This document shows, one piece after another, positions 46,926-60,176 of a DNA stretch of 64,000 nt. Below the pieces are notes generated by a model. That model was not told the origin of the DNA. It saw only the letters and a program-made list of their open reading frames with translations, and searched no databases. Source of the DNA: Patiria pectinifera (lineage: Eukaryota > Echinodermata > Asteroidea > Valvatida > Asterinidae); the NCBI GenBank assembly GCA_029964075.1, contig CM057129.1, forward strand, positions 18,343,430 through 18,407,429, written 5' to 3'. The first letter of the stretch is position 1; every line of letters starts with the position of its first letter. The position numbers and the translations under genes are program-made.

Positions 46926-48327
46926 TACGGCGTGAATTTAATCACGACGCGCATTGAAATCTCACAAAGCAATCCGCCTTTAAAGTCAATTGAATCCATA
47001 AGTTCTCCCAGGGAAACGCCGTCTCACAAAAGAAATGCTCGCAATATACCTCAATCGGGAGGTTCCGGCCGGGGCAAGGTGCTCGTTCCCGGCCGTCTAA
47101 ATTGGTCTAGAGGCCCCCAGAACACGTCAGCGTGAACACGGTACCTGGATCCCGGGCCTCGTAAAAATAATTCCACCTCACGAATGTACGCACCGTACAT
47201 GTACAAGGCTCAATATAATGAGTGTATATCGGCGCAAGTCCCCTTTGCCCAACACTACTGCTCTAAAATTGGTATTAATCTTTAATAAAAAAAAAAGTGA
47301 CTGAGATGATAATATGCGCTCGCGCACGACGAGCGCAAACGACACCACTGGGATGATGCTGCGCTGGAACGGTGAGGAAACCCTGGCATTTGGAACACGG
47401 ATGACTTATACCGCAATTAGCTTCGGCAGATGATAAAAAGCCGAGGGAAGCTAAAGCTCTGTAGGCAAGCACCTAATATTTTACACGCAACATCTCCCTT
47501 TTTAGGTCTTGCCGTGTCCCTATTTTCCCAACAATTGTGCATATTTGAATATTTTAATTGAACTTGTTCACTGTTTTTTTTTTGTACAGTGGATGAAATC
47601 ACAATATGATCAGGCACCTGTACTTTCTTTTGTCTTTGTTTTTACTGATTTTTATTCTTTTCATTGAAAAGTGTCAGTCTCCGCCATCTTTGTGAAAAAT
47701 AAAAACAAGAATTTAACAAACAATTACGGTTTTGATATACTCTTTCATTTATTGTTCCTCTTCAGGAATAAGCTTGTCTCACACAATAATGGTTTTTAAA
47801 AGCTGACTGCACAAGTATCGATCGCAATAAATTTTACATATAAAAAACTTAGAATTATAATTTAAGTATTAACAGATGATAATAAATACATGATAGAAAA
47901 TAACGAAATTAACAAGAATATTTTCAGTCAGTTTCGTACAACTGTTCATTTTGAGTTATCATGAGTTACGTATTGCGAACTTCAATATTCTGTCTTTTTC
48001 AATTTAGATCTCTCAAAAAGGATCTGATACCCTTAACACTAATAACCATGAGGTAACATTAGATGCCTAAATTCGGATTCAATAATGAAACAGATCTACT
48101 GGCACATCCAGTTGTAATTTGAGATAAGAATTTGTGTTTTTGGAGATTTGTAAGCGCGTGCAAAATGAGCATGTTACAGTTACTCGTTGATTGCCGGGTA
48201 GTATCAATTACACTTCAAACTCCGTCCATTAGAGGGTCGTTTGGACGCGTGTGGTGTGACGTCACGGTTCCAAGAAATTATACCGTGGCCCACGCGTCAC
48301 GCGTGTACAGAAAGAAAGAAACCTCCA

Positions 48328-48331
<4 letters not shown>
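46926..48331. other. Intergenic DNA, nothing recognised
   Basis: No supported gene. One GC-rich patch lies at about 47060-47100. Confidence 0.4.

Positions 48332-48381
<50 letters not shown>
48332..48381. repeat. (GA)n microsatellite
   Basis: About 25 uninterrupted GA units. The 155-codon open frame running through it gains most of its length from the repeat and nearby poly-A and is not accepted as a gene. Confidence 0.95.
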
Positions 48382-48384
<3 letters not shown>

Positions 48385-48798
48385 TTCATCTCTATCCATT
48401 TACAAATTGTCCACGCAAGTCCGCGAGGGCTGACAATGTAAATAATCTACCAGAGCTAGAACTCTGTCACGTGTTAAATGCCAGTCAGCCAAAAAGAAAA
48501 AAAAAGAAGAAAAAAAAATCGTTTTCAAAACAGTGTCGTGTGAAATTTGGACTTCGTGAAAAAATACCCCCGGACTCATTGGTTGCATTATACCAGTGAA
48601 ATCACATGTGAGGGTTACAGTCCATATACGGTAAAAAGATACAGGATTTCAAAGGAGTCCAAATATCACATGACAACGGTACCTCACTGCGAGTAAACTT
48701 AACAGATCAGATCTGGAATTCTAATAAGTTGTGGCCTGACGAGTTGTTACAATCGCATTAACTATTTTTGAGTTTTTGTTTCTGTAAAGGTTTTGCTT

Positions 48799-49278
48799 AA
48801 AGGTAGAGTAGATCATTTGTCATTTGCGCATTTTGTTTGTTTGAAGCAACACAAGCGCTCAAAATCTAAAGAAGGGTGCTTAACAACTAACCTGAGGATT
48901 TTTTTGCTCTGTGAATGCTGTATATCCGAGAAAACAATATAATAGGATCTCGGTTTCAATTTAAAAGTTGCCGAGTCATGTTTTGAATTGCGCCCGATAT
49001 CAGCGTTGTCCCACAAAAAATTTTTTTAGTTGGTTTCATTAAGATGTTTGTTCAAAAGATACAGCAATCACAATAGGGGAATGGAAAAACCACTCGGGCC
49101 ACTTTTTCTTTTTATTGATCACGTTTTATACAGATCGAAGCCGGTAGAATAAGTCACACGTTGCTCTTATACACAGGAAATATATCCTGTGTGTGTTTCT
49201 CTAACTGCGCTTTCTCACTTTCAAGGAAAGTGGCCCAAGACGATTTTTGGATAGCTGCAAATTATCTACTCTACCTTT
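48799..49278. mobile_element. MITE with AAAGGTAGAGTAGAT ends
   Basis: AAAGGTAGAGTAGAT then ATTTG at the left is mirrored by CAAATTATCTACTCTACCTTT at the right with one mismatch. TTAA occurs at or beside both ends, compatible with a TTAA-targeting superfamily such as piggyBac or Kolobok, though the spacing differs by a few A residues. Inner mirrored blocks GGGCCACTTT / AAAGTGGCCC lie at about 49096 and 49223. Confidence 0.75.
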
Positions 49279-49922
49279 TTTTAAAGAGAAAAACTTATCC
49301 GCCAATTTCTTGTTGCCCACTAAGCAGCTGTGTACAGCTGCGACAGGCATCTTGTGATTGTCTGTCATGAGTGATTTGGAAATAAATCCACGGATTTGGT
49401 TCCGGCCTTTAAAGCTTCTTTTGTTTCAATTATGGATATGTTTATGATACAAACTTTGCATGCTATACATTTATGACAAATATACGGCCTACTTCAACGT
49501 GAAATACAGTACACTTTACATTTTGATACATGTATGGATGAAGCGCTCTTGAAATTTACCCAGGGAGTAAAATTTGAGATGTTTGTTAAACAAGAACAGA
49601 GCAAAGGAATACAGAAATTATTATGTTCCCAAACAGTCCCACTTCTCAAATAACTTTTGTAATATTTTCCTGAATCACGATGTCGGTCTTATCTAGCCTG
49701 CATTGGTACGTGGTTACAATCCAAAACTTACATTGGTTCGGTTAGTGACTACACTTTGAAAGTGTCGAATCCAGCATTTTAGATGTTGAATCCAGCCAAT
49801 TGTTAAATCAAACACTTATACTGTTCATTCAATAGTAGAAGTGTTCATTCGACATTTTTCATATGGTTAACTTTGAAAACCAATGTAAGTGTTGGATTCA
49901 CCACTTCAGTTATTAGAGTGGA
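49279..49922. other. Intergenic DNA, nothing recognised
   Basis: No supported gene. The stretch 49740-49915 contains repeated GTGTTGAATCCAGC-like and GTGTTCATTC phrases, possibly an old repeat. Confidence 0.35.
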
Positions 49923-50418
49923 CAGGGCGAGTCAAACAAAGCGAAACCCAAATGTCGGGATTATTGTTTTAGTGAAGTTCAGCATGTAGCTCTTTCAAAA
50001 TCTTAGGATATATGAAAGCCCAAGTCATAATAAGCTTTCTTTTAGTATAAGAATCATTCAAATCACTCATGTACTTTTCAAGTTACGGAATTTTAAACAC
50101 AACCACCGTTTTAAAGTTCTGTCCACGGATCAGCAAAACGAAAATAATTCACACAGTACACATCCCTATGTGATTTGTTTTCGTTTTGCTGAAAGAACAC
50201 TTACCTTCTTGTGATCCGTGGACAGAACTTTAAAACGGTGGAGTGTGTTTAAAATTCCATAACTTGAAATGTACATGAATGATATGAATGATTCTTGTAC
50301 TAAAAGAAAGCCTATGAATTGGGCTTTCATATCTTAGACTTTGAAAGAGCTACATGCAGAACTTCACAAAAACAATGGTCGCGACATTTGGGTTTGGTGG
50401 TTTTTTTTACTCACTCTG
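49923..50418. mobile_element. Palindromic MITE, copy 2
   Basis: It matches the 5720 element throughout: CAGGGCGAGT start, AACCCAAATGTCGGGA, AGTGAAGTTC, GTTCTGTCCACGGATCA, the mirrored right arm with GTGATCCGTGGACAGAACTTT, and an ACTCACTCTG end followed by TA. At 496 bp its length is close to copy 1. The left TA is lost. Confidence 0.85.
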
Positions 50419-50912
50419 TATATGCTTAACAATCTGGATACGATTTTAACAGATCCCCAGAAGGTACAGTAATGAAGAGGGGCACAAGGGGCGCTTTTTC
50501 TTTTGTCAATACTGCCCTTTTAAACCTGCCAAACTAGCGAGTTGATTTAAGATTGCAGGCTATTGCCAAAAATCAATGGGTTTGCATTCGGGAACACGCA
50601 CCTACATCAAAGCCCATGAATCGATACCACAACCATTAGGACGCCACATGCTTTATACAGGAATACGCTAGTAACGCGTGAATAACATTATCCACCATGG
50701 CAAGATTACTGAACTTAATCAATGAACCCATGGTATAAATTTGAATCGAAATTGGAAACAAAATAAAAGGTTTCCCGAAAACAGTAAAGCTGGTCCCAAA
50801 CGGCTTAACAGGTAGTCTTGTCATGTATCTGTGGTCTTCACTGTGAGCCTGATTTAGCTCACACACTGGCGTTATGGGGTAATCTACAAGACAGCACTGT
50901 TTGGCTCACAAG
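50419..50912. other. Intergenic DNA, nothing recognised
   Basis: No supported feature. Confidence 0.4.
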
Positions 50913-51384
50913 CAGTGGCGTAACCGGGGGGGGGGGGGGGGTAACATGCCCCCTCAAATTCCAAGTGCTCCCAGGTGCCCCCTCCCCACAAAAAATCTGA
51001 AATGTCCCGCTTGCCAAGGAGGTGTCTTTAGAAAGCATTTGATTGAGTTGTTGAAAGGAAGAGGAATCTAGATGACTATTTTTTTTACTTCACTGAACCG
51101 CAAGGCATAATGAAATGTTTAAAATGCTAAGAAAAAAAAAGCGCCCTCCAGCGTCAAAAGAGGTCCCCCAACCCCTGCTTTTTTTTAATTAGCAGTAGTT
51201 GTGGTGACCTGGAAATTTGGGGGAAATGTTGTTGTTGGGTCCGCCCTTGGTGCCCTCTCATAACATGCTGGTCCTCCCCCCCACCGAAAAATACTAGCTA
51301 TGCAGTCAGTCAGTAAGCCAGTGAGATCAGTACAGAGAGAACTTTAGATTGACTGTCTGGGTCCAGCGAACATCCACGCCACTG
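50913..51384. mobile_element. hAT-type MITE with CAGTGGCGTAACC end
   Basis: CAGTGGCGTAACCGGGG at the left and CACGCCACTG at the right share an inverted CAGTGGCG core. The element has a G-run at the left and C-rich blocks internally, like 35694-37043. Flanking octamers do not match, so boundaries rest on the ends alone. Confidence 0.5.
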
Positions 51385-53149
51385 TAGTCAACAAGCCTCC
51401 CAAAATCTGTGGGGAGGGGGAAAATAATGAAAACTATCAGTTTTCACAGTGGGATAGTAACTACTGGCCAACCAGAGGAACTCGGTAATTGGACTGAAAG
51501 CAAATTCCTTTATTGGCAGACATAACCTCGAAGAAATACAAATGGAATGCCCAATCAAAATAACTGCAATCAAAATAACTGCAATCTATACCTCCCCCTG
51601 CCCAATTTCGTCTGCATATTTAAACCTTAATATCAATAAAGAAGCCTGCAAACTTTTAATCTACATGTTTATAATATTGATTCTTTTACCACGGTAGACC
51701 CGAGGTCTCTTTGGCCTAATGACGCAACACACATGGCTTTATCACAGTGGGAGACCAAAAACAATGCATATTAATAAAACTGAACACACGCTAATAACCT
51801 GTGACAGCTCTCGGTCCATTAGGCACAATTTGTGCATCCTCATTAATGTCCCCCCTTTCTGTACCACACTGGACAATTTACATATCTGCCGGCAATTTGG
51901 GCGCGGCTCGTATTGATGAGTAGGATCGAGCAGCCAACTCGCTAGTGTTTGTCTTGCCTTGAATGAATTTACAGTCGAGTTTAAAGAGGTTCTCTGTACG
52001 GCTGTGTAGATTCGCTCGTAAATTACACGATTCGCTTGTAAATGCAGTATCTTTCTGAGCAGAGTAGACCCAGGGGCACACAACTGGATATCTAGCCTGA
52101 AGATATTGAGACAATTTATTTTCTCATTTGAGGTTTATTGAAGCTGTGTTTGAAATTGTAGTGATAAAAAATATTGCTATCAATGGCGTATGCGTTTATC
52201 ATGCATTGACAAACAATGCCATTTAAAGTGAGTACTGTTTCCCCCGAGAAGCTTGCCAATACTCATTCCTGACATTTAGCTTGGGCGCACAGACATTCCA
52301 GCATCAGCAGATATTCTGTGTAATCGCAACCTGGTCTGTCATCACCATCCAACCAATAGCCAACCCTTACCATGGGCAAATCATTAAACAGGGTAGTAAT
52401 TGAAGTAAATGCTCTAGCTCAGGAACATAGCCATAACAGTTCCCATGCTGAAAATGAATCTACAAATCTCTGAAAACTTTCAGCCTCAAGATTGAACAGT
52501 CTTACATTTCCAGCTGAATACAACAAACACCTTTACGTGAAGCTCTACGAGGACAAAACAACAGTAGATATTTTCAGCAGAGAATGTTGAGAGGTGGAGA
52601 TGATCTCATTTCCACGTTTGGATAGTAAATCAATACCTACCAGTGTTTATTGATGTCCCGTGATACACATATTTAGCCTAGTTCCATGGAATCATTGCCT
52701 GGGTTTACAGAGGCAGTGTGTCGCAAACTGTAAGTTGATCTCGATAATTCTCAAACAGAATCTCTCCCTCGCCTCAAAACTAAGCTTCTATATCGAACAT
52801 CGGACACGTTTCTGGGCTGTGCTTGCAATCCGTCAGGCGCCTTCCCACAAGACATTTTTGTTATAGGAGCTTTCAGATTTATTTGCGGGCAAACAAAAGA
52901 TGTCTACACCTTCCTACTTGTGTTTCCTCCTACGTTCCGTCCAGAGACCAGTCGGCCTGACTACCTACTTAAGGCTTGGTGTGTATTTTGGCACCGAGTG
53001 ACACCAAAATAGCTGTAAGGCCTAAGCATGGAGGGGCTCAAATATCTTGCCGCCTACATTTTTTTCTCGTACAATTTCCTTATGCATTTTAATACTGGGC
53101 TTTTCCCCTCCTTCATGTACTTGTTATAGCACTGTTGTTGATGCTTTCA
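51385..53149. other. Intergenic DNA, nothing recognised
   Basis: No gene. A short hairpin, TATTTTGG / CCAAAATA, lies at about 52985-53013. Confidence 0.4.
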
Positions 53150-53365
53150 AAGAGCCACAGGAAAAGTACTTCCTAAGATTACCCCAGTGGGGACTCGAAC
53201 ACAAGACCCTTCTAGTGCACGGCTAACCACTGAGCTTAACTTGCTGAGGTTGGTTGGCTGGATCAAATTCAATATTTTTCAGTAATGAATATCAAACGTT
53301 ACTTTGAATTTTGGGTGATGTAATATTGAAACTGGGGTTTGCCCTTCATGACAATGAGGTTGATA
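53150..53365 (-). mobile_element. tRNA-derived SINE-like element, minus strand (family A, copy 1)
   Basis: On the minus strand an A box (AGCTCAGTGGTTAGC, 53221-53236) and a B box (TGTTCGAGTCCCC, 53189-53201) are present. To the right, GGTTGGCTGGAT, GGGTGATGTAA and TTTGCCCTTCA follow in the order seen at 57340-57590, so the two are copies of one family. Confidence 0.6.
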
Positions 53366-55549
53366 CAGGGCAAAACCCAGTTTTACAAGTAACATCTCCT
53401 GGATGCAGAATTCCAATAATAAGATGGCTGCACACATCTTCAAGGATGGCTAGTTTACTACAGCATATTTTGGTGCATCATGATCCCATGGCTAATTAAC
53501 AGACTTGTAGCAAGAGTGTTGCAGTCTTACGACCGAATTGCCAAAATCTATGATCAAGTCAAGTTTTCAATTAGATCAAATTTGGGATGAAGTCGCTCGC
53601 GTCCCTAAGCAAGGCAACATGCTCCAATTATTTCCATCCACTCTGGTGCAAATTGGCTCTTTGTAGAATCTGTTACATCAAGGGCATCTGTACAAAACAT
53701 TGCCCAAGGGTATTTCCAATCACCTACTAATCAGGGGCAATAGTATTGCTAATTGTAACCATCATGTACAGGTATTTAATACATGAACGTCCAATTTTAC
53801 TGTAATTATATGCGTCTGAGAAACATATCATGAAGCTTTTGCCCCGGCAAGTTATAAATAAATACACGCCACCTGTGTTGACAGCTGCCTTCCACTATTA
53901 ATATCACAAACATTTGTGGGTCATCACTGCACTCGTCTCGGAATGGTTTCATTTCACATTGTCAATCACTTACCAGTGTGTGTGTGTGACCATGGCGTGA
54001 CCCACTTCCTGGGAGGCGATGATGCTCACTGAATGGAACATGCTGGAAAAAAAAGGAAAAAGACAATAAATGTACAACAAAACAAAGAAGAAAAAGTAAC
54101 CCAAAATTTGCCATAGATTTAATACACAGAGATGTATGGGCATCTTTTTGTCACATTAGCCTATTTTTCAATTCGGAGCAAATTTTGACTCACAATTTTC
54201 AAATGATAACTAAGATCCTAAGCACAGGGAACCAACAATTTATAATTTGTCTGTAAATTTCTACCAAACACAAACGAGAAGCAATAAAGTGTGTTCCTGC
54301 TTGCATGAATACGATTCCCCTGTCAATTTTGGACGCATAGACTTCAAATTGTATGATTTTCAAAAAGTAAGAAGCGATACTCAATAACAAACAAACAAGC
54401 AAAGAAGTGGACTGTTCACAGAAATGGCAGACTGACAGCCGAACAATCCTTTGTAATCAATTCAAAGAAAATTTTCACTGAAAACAAACACGTCACTTTA
54501 AATCAACTGCCAAAGCAACAGTTTAAATTGCAAAGAATCTTGTTGGAATGAGCACAATTAAGGTTAAACTAGTTTCCTGCAATACGTTTTAATAGTCGTT
54601 GTCTGTGCTTGTTTTTACCTCTGCCCTTGCCTTTAAAGGAAGAAAACAACACAATGAAATATGAGCTTAAATTGTGTGTGTAGGACCTCCCAACAAAGTC
54701 AAGATGTTGACAGAACTTGGCCATAACAAACTTCATTTCTGGCTTTTTGTTTCCTAAAGATAACAGCATTTTAGATGCAGCTCCCCCACCATCAGACAGC
54801 TCCCTCCCCCCCCCCCAAGCCGAGGGGATCCAACGGGCTCCTCTCTTGCGAGAGTTTGTTGACTCTCGGCGCAAATTGATCTAGAAATGATTTGAATTTG
54901 ACAGAAGACCTCTCAAAATGTAAAGAAAACAATGGAGTGTTGACAGACACACTCATAATTCAACAGAGCTTCCGCTAAAATAACACGACTATGCCCTCAG
55001 CACAAGCTCTTTAGATTTTTTTCCCCATCAGTCTAGTGGCTCAAAGGAGGGGGGGGGGTCTAAATTTTTCTTTTTAGGAGTTCTAATCCTGGCCTTGGGC
55101 ATCAGATTTCATCTCAAAATGCAGATCGATGTAATGCCTCTATATCAACGGGATAAATATGGAGTCTGGACTTCTTAAAAACCAATTAATGGCTGCTCAG
55201 GACAAGAGCTTTTCCACAAGTGAAATGAAAATACTATCCCTAAAAATGTATGCCTGTCTATACTGCAAGTTCACTGTACTCGGAAACAGCAAAAGGAAAT
55301 CGCTGCACTGCAACGAATGACATGACCATTTGTCGTGGCTTCTGACTTCTGCTTCTGGTCAAGCAATTGTCAGTACATGTATCTAGCCACAGACAAATTG
55401 ATCGGAGCAAGCTCATAACTGTTTAAGATTCCAGGATAAATCCAATCACTCGTTTAGTTGTGCCATGCAGAGAACCATCTGTTGTAAACAGGGACTTGCT
55501 TGCCTTCTGCTCAGATGCATTCAATGTCCCTGCCTCTAGGCAGTGAGTC
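53366..55549. other. Gene-poor DNA, nothing recognised
   Basis: No supported gene or element ends. Short GT microsatellite near 53978 and a C-run near 54807. Confidence 0.4.
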
Positions 55550-55770
55550 CATCACACGTCCACACAAGTCCTCACAAGTCCATCACAAGTCCTCACAAGT
55601 CCATCACAAGTCCTCACAAGTCCATCACAACTCCTAACAAGTCTATCACAAGTCCTCACAAGTACATCACAAGTCCATCACAAGTTCTCACAAGTCCATC
55701 ACAAGTCCATCACAAGTCCATTAAAAGTACACACGAGTCCTCACAAGTCCAGTCACAAGTCATTCTATTG
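55550..55770. repeat. Minisatellite of (TC)CACAAGTC units
   Basis: About 20 units of 10-11 bp alternating CATCACAAGTC and CTCACAAGTC. Its partial inverse ACTTGTGA recurs at 55813 and 55850, so a decayed foldback is possible. Confidence 0.9.
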
Positions 55771-57267
55771 AACTGTGACGGAGTGACCTCTTTATTCTTC
55801 TCCATACCTTGTTACTTGTGACCGGACTGAAGAATTGACTGAAGTTTACTTGTGACCAGATGTCACCAGATTGATGATGGACTTGACTACAACACTGCTC
55901 ATACGTTCAATAGTTAGGGGTGGGGGTGTTCTACATGAGGATATATTTTCAAAGTGCGATCATATGAGGCATTTCCTCCTTAACCACTTACCCACACTTT
56001 TTCAATCAATACATGACTGAAAAGACAAAAATGTGGTAGATTTTAAGGTTTATCATTTAAAAAACTTTCTCATGGAAAAGAAATTATTTGAAATAGCAAT
56101 TTTCTCATCTAGTCACTGAGTGGTCAAACATGAATACAAAGAGGAGAAAGAAATCTCAAAAAGGTTGTGTAATCTGAGGCTTTTTTTCAGTTGGAGGACT
56201 CAACTGGTTAGTAGCGATGTATTAAATGAAGAGGTCTGTTGTCCCGAGTCACAGATAAAAATCTTCAACTTTTCCCTTCTGCCTCATTAGCGGGGTTCAT
56301 CAAAGAGCCTAAGTACACAAGTCGTGATCTGAAATATCTTGCTCCGTAAAGAAGGGAGGTCGGCAATTGCGCATCACATGTGCACAAGCACTGCGCGGTT
56401 CGCCATCGATACAGACCCCTAAAATTCTATGATATTTACACAGTACTCCAAGACGCTCGGCCGGCCGCCACTTTTATTGGCAGAGCTAGTCACTAATTAA
56501 CAAGGATTGTCACCAGTGGGCGGCCGGGTGAGTGGGTCGAAAGCTACACACAGATCAGGGCTGTATATATGCTGGCGTCCATGTTGACATTTTCAAACCA
56601 CGTCTTGAATCTACGACATTCCAAGAAACATTACTCATGACTGATATTTGCAGAAGGCGCCACATCAATTTCTGAGTCCGTTTCAGAAGTAAAACTGGCC
56701 AGCTCACATCCGAGCCATGACTGACGGTTGTTCAATTCTGTTTGAACATTTTGAGTAAATAGTACAAATAGATCATGATCCAGGAGTGCTTATAATATAG
56801 TCCCTCACCCACCCCACAGTACTCAACTGCTGAGAGAGAAATATGTGCCAAAAAAAAAAACACTTTCTCAAAACACTGTTCGGATTTTTAGAATTATTCA
56901 AAATTTGACTAAAGAAGAAAATGAAAGCAAAAACAAGTAGAGGGGCACATTTGTATTTCATTTAGCACAGGAACCATGGAAAAATAAGGTGCCTGACTAT
57001 GAGAAAGAAGTTGGCTGGTTCCCAGCCTTTCCTTTATATATTTTGAGAGGAAGGGGCGAGAACTTGAGCGAACTACTTTCCAAGGCTCGGCTCATCTCCA
57101 GCTTCATTTTTATCTCTGGCCTCAGAAATTCGTTTGGAATTGGAAGCCTCTGATGTCCAATCCAAATGGAAAAAAAGGGAAAAGGCTGACCACAAATTAA
57201 ATGATTAACAGCAGAACAATGGATTATGGACCACATTGAGCCAGGGTGAAAGTGATGGACTTCATAT
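55771..57267. other. Intergenic DNA, nothing recognised
   Basis: No supported gene. Contains a GC-rich spot with CGGCCGGCCGCC near 56458. Confidence 0.4.
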
Positions 57268-57586
57268 CTATTCATAAGATGGAATTTTTTTTGCGCCGGG
57301 GTGATGTAAATTAAATTAGGTTTTACCCTTCACCGACGTATAAACACTGTATACTCAGTGTGTTACCTCCCGAGTGAAACTTGGAAAAAAATCACTCGGG
57401 TGGGACTCGAACCCACGACCTCCTGTTTTCTAGCACAGATGTCTTACCACTCGACCACCGAGCTAACGGGACGGGTTGGCTGGTTTGAATCTGATGTACA
57501 TAGCAGCGGGTCCCGCATTAACTATTCATAAGATTCATAAAATTTTGCGTCAGGGTGATGTAAATCAAATTAGGTTTTGCCCTTCA
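57268..57586 (-). mobile_element. tRNA-derived SINE-like element, minus strand (family A, copy 2) with duplicated flank
   Basis: On the minus strand, 57393-57468 is tRNA-like: GCTCGGTGGTCGAGTGGTAAG (A box) and GTGGGTTCGAGTCCCACC (B box). A block of about 64 bp (CTATTCATAAGAT, GGGTGATGTAAAT, AAATTAGGTTTT, CCCTTCA) occurs at 57268-57331 and again at 57523-57586, so the unit looks partly tandem-duplicated. Confidence 0.7.
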
Positions 57587-59446
57587 GATTTGCCAACATG
57601 AAAGCCAAGGTGGAGACAAGGCCTAGGTTAAAAAAATCATTCAAGACTTTGAAATTGCAAAACCAGTGAAGAAATTATAGATCCTACCCCCCCCCCCTTT
57701 TATGTGTTATTCATCCCACTCAAATCATTGCTAAGTATCAAGGAAATTTATATTCTACACTTATGTTGATTTTTTCCCCTGCCAAGTCGGTACGTGTGCA
57801 TGGAGTGAACTGAGCACACAACATACAATCACACAATGATAATGTTTCAAAGCTAAATTTAGCCCTTGGGAAAAAACACCTGCTATACCGATATCCCTAA
57901 TGACCAAGCTCTCCGGAAAATCCTGACAGACTCATATTTCTAAAGGTTTGTACAGTCAAGAGTACTTCGCTTCAATGGATAAAACATTGTTTCATCATTT
58001 TTTTTCTAAAACATTCAAAATGGAATTATGATGTTCAAGTAACAAACATTTCAAAAAGGAAAAAAAAAATCTTTTATGCGAGGCAGAGTTTACAGTGTCT
58101 CTTGCAAAATATCCTTCTGAGCCAGATATTTTGCAATTTAGGTAAAGAGATTCCGCTCGGCCTGTTTTCGCATTCTCAGCGAAATTGGATGGCCTACCCA
58201 TGAACCCCTGAATTCATCAAGCCCTTGGCCTTAACATGGCAATTTGCAGCCAGTTCGGCTTCAAACAAGATTACACTTTCATAGCTGGGGACCCTTGATA
58301 AATTGGGAGCTGCACAGGGGCGGTTCCCCCTTTTCTAGGGGCCTGGTAAATCATTTCGGAGGTCCCTGGGCAATATATGAATAATTGACTAGCATGCATG
58401 TATGCCCTGTACATGCTCAGGCAAGGGGGATGGATTTTCTGCAGTTATGTTGCTGATGCTGCAAAGAATAATAAAACAAACTGGGAATTGAGATTTCAAG
58501 AGGGTCTTGTCAGTGCTTTTATTGGGTGTGGCACCCTGTGAAATAAATGTGCAGATTGATATGAGCTTTTCGATGATTCCAACTTGAACATGATCAAATG
58601 TTCAATTTCGAAATGCACTGATCGTCAAGTTAATCAAGCCCCAGCCTAAAATGGCCTCCGATTGCGATATGTGTGCAACTATAAGCTTGTTGAAAATTGA
58701 CAAAGAGCTTATTAACATAATATAAAGAGCACATAGCGGTGGCTGATATTTGACCAATTTTAATAAAAGAAATTTGAGCTAATATTTCTCATGGAGGCTC
58801 TCAAAAAGTGCGGCATTTTACACAACAAAACCCACAACTTATACGCTTTTCATTATCTCTTTCAGACCGCTCACACTTTTCCCCGAATATTTGAATCGAA
58901 ATAATGCTATTCAGATTTTCGGTTGATGTTCAAATATTCAGTTTTTTTTCGGGCAAAGACCAACCACTAAAATGAAATTTAAAAAAGGCTGAAGATTAGG
59001 AGGATCTCGGACAGCTGCAGGACTTGGACGTTCATTAAGCAGAGTCACCCAAATCAAGGGAATAGCATCTCTTGATGCCTCAGAAGGAGGGGAGGATGGA
59101 GTTAAAAAAACAACAACAACAACCTTATCAATGGGAACAACCAAAAATCTTGAACACATGTAAATTAAATGTCTTAAACTAAAAATTCATGGTTACTGCT
59201 TAAAGGGGGACTCATTACAACACAATTCAATGCACAAATGATAAGACCGTTAACCAAAAATGACTGCACACAATTCCAGCTAGATGTAGTTGGGGCATTG
59301 CAACATCCATAGTTGAATTAGGTATTGGGATACATTACCGAATCCATACAATGCTTATGTAGGGGCTGAGGCACATAAGAGGGAACAGGCAAGCTACACA
59401 TGCACATTGATCTGACTGGCAAAGCATAGGGGTAGGCATTACATTT
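57587..59446. other. Intergenic DNA, nothing recognised
   Basis: No supported gene or element. Confidence 0.4.
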
Positions 59447-59532
59447 ACTGTGTGGACTTCCGAACAAAAGAGGTCCACATAAAACAGATAGAGGAGACGT
59501 TGTGTGGACTTCGGCGAGCTAGTCCACACAGT
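59447..59532. repeat. 86-bp inverted-repeat element
   Basis: ACTGTGTGGACT at the left end and AGTCCACACAGT at the right are perfect 12-bp inverses. A further GTGTGGACTTCGG unit is internal. Probably a minimal MITE. Confidence 0.55.
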
Positions 59533-59761
59533 GTTTCCCCATTTCTGGAAAACAGGTTTAGAGGCATTTTGGGGTTAGGTTTATCTGTGGCAAAATGAAG
59601 AGAAACACTAAAGGGGATCACAGAAACGAAATTGGGTTGAAAGAGTTTTCACAGTTTGAGAAAAATGAGTTTTTTCACTGGTTTTTCTTAACTACACGAA
59701 ACCAAAGGAATGTCCACACTTGGTATGTAACGTAAACATGCGTGAGTCAATGCGTGTATGA

Positions 59762-60168
59762 CAGTGTTGTAGTACTCATACTCAATTACATATTTTTGAA
59801 CTCATACTCATGAGAAGGTATTCGTACCCATAAGAAAAAATTACCTGTAATCATACTCATGGAAATGTTCTCCCGCAGGAATTTTAAGTTTGTTAAAATA
59901 CATATGAGGGAAAAGAAATATTTTTTTTTATCAGGAGGCTTTTGCATTTGCCGAATGCCAAGTTTGACAGCAAACATGGCAAAAAAGACCCTGAGATTGA
60001 AATGTGCTCGTATGTATGGGGAGTACTTGTTGTTTACTCATGAAAATGTACTCGTAATCATAAATGTACTCGTACTAATGGAAAACTACTCATACTTGTG
60101 CTCGTACAAATGGAAAAGTACTCGTAATGGTACTCGTACACATGGAAATGTATCCAACTTCATCACTG
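59762..60168. mobile_element. hAT-type MITE with perfect 8-bp target duplication and GTACTCGTA repeats
   Basis: The ends CAGTGTTGTAGTACTCATAC and (inverse) CAGTGATGAAGTTGGATACA are flanked by identical octamers GTGTATGA (59754-59761 and 60169-60176). Subterminal arrays of TACTCGTA / TACTCATA with CATGGAAA spacers occupy both sides. Similar subterminal repeats are known in hAT elements. Non-coding, 407 bp. Confidence 0.88.
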
Positions 60169-60176
60169 GTGTATGA

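Noticed and set aside
48132..48599. 155-codon open frame with a long Arg-Glu run
   Set aside because: Its length comes from the (GA)n microsatellite and a poly-A tract. The remaining parts show no protein features.
57393..57468. A functional tRNA gene
   Set aside because: A and B boxes are good, but the acceptor and anticodon arms pair poorly and the same module occurs in a second repeat copy, so it is SINE-derived.
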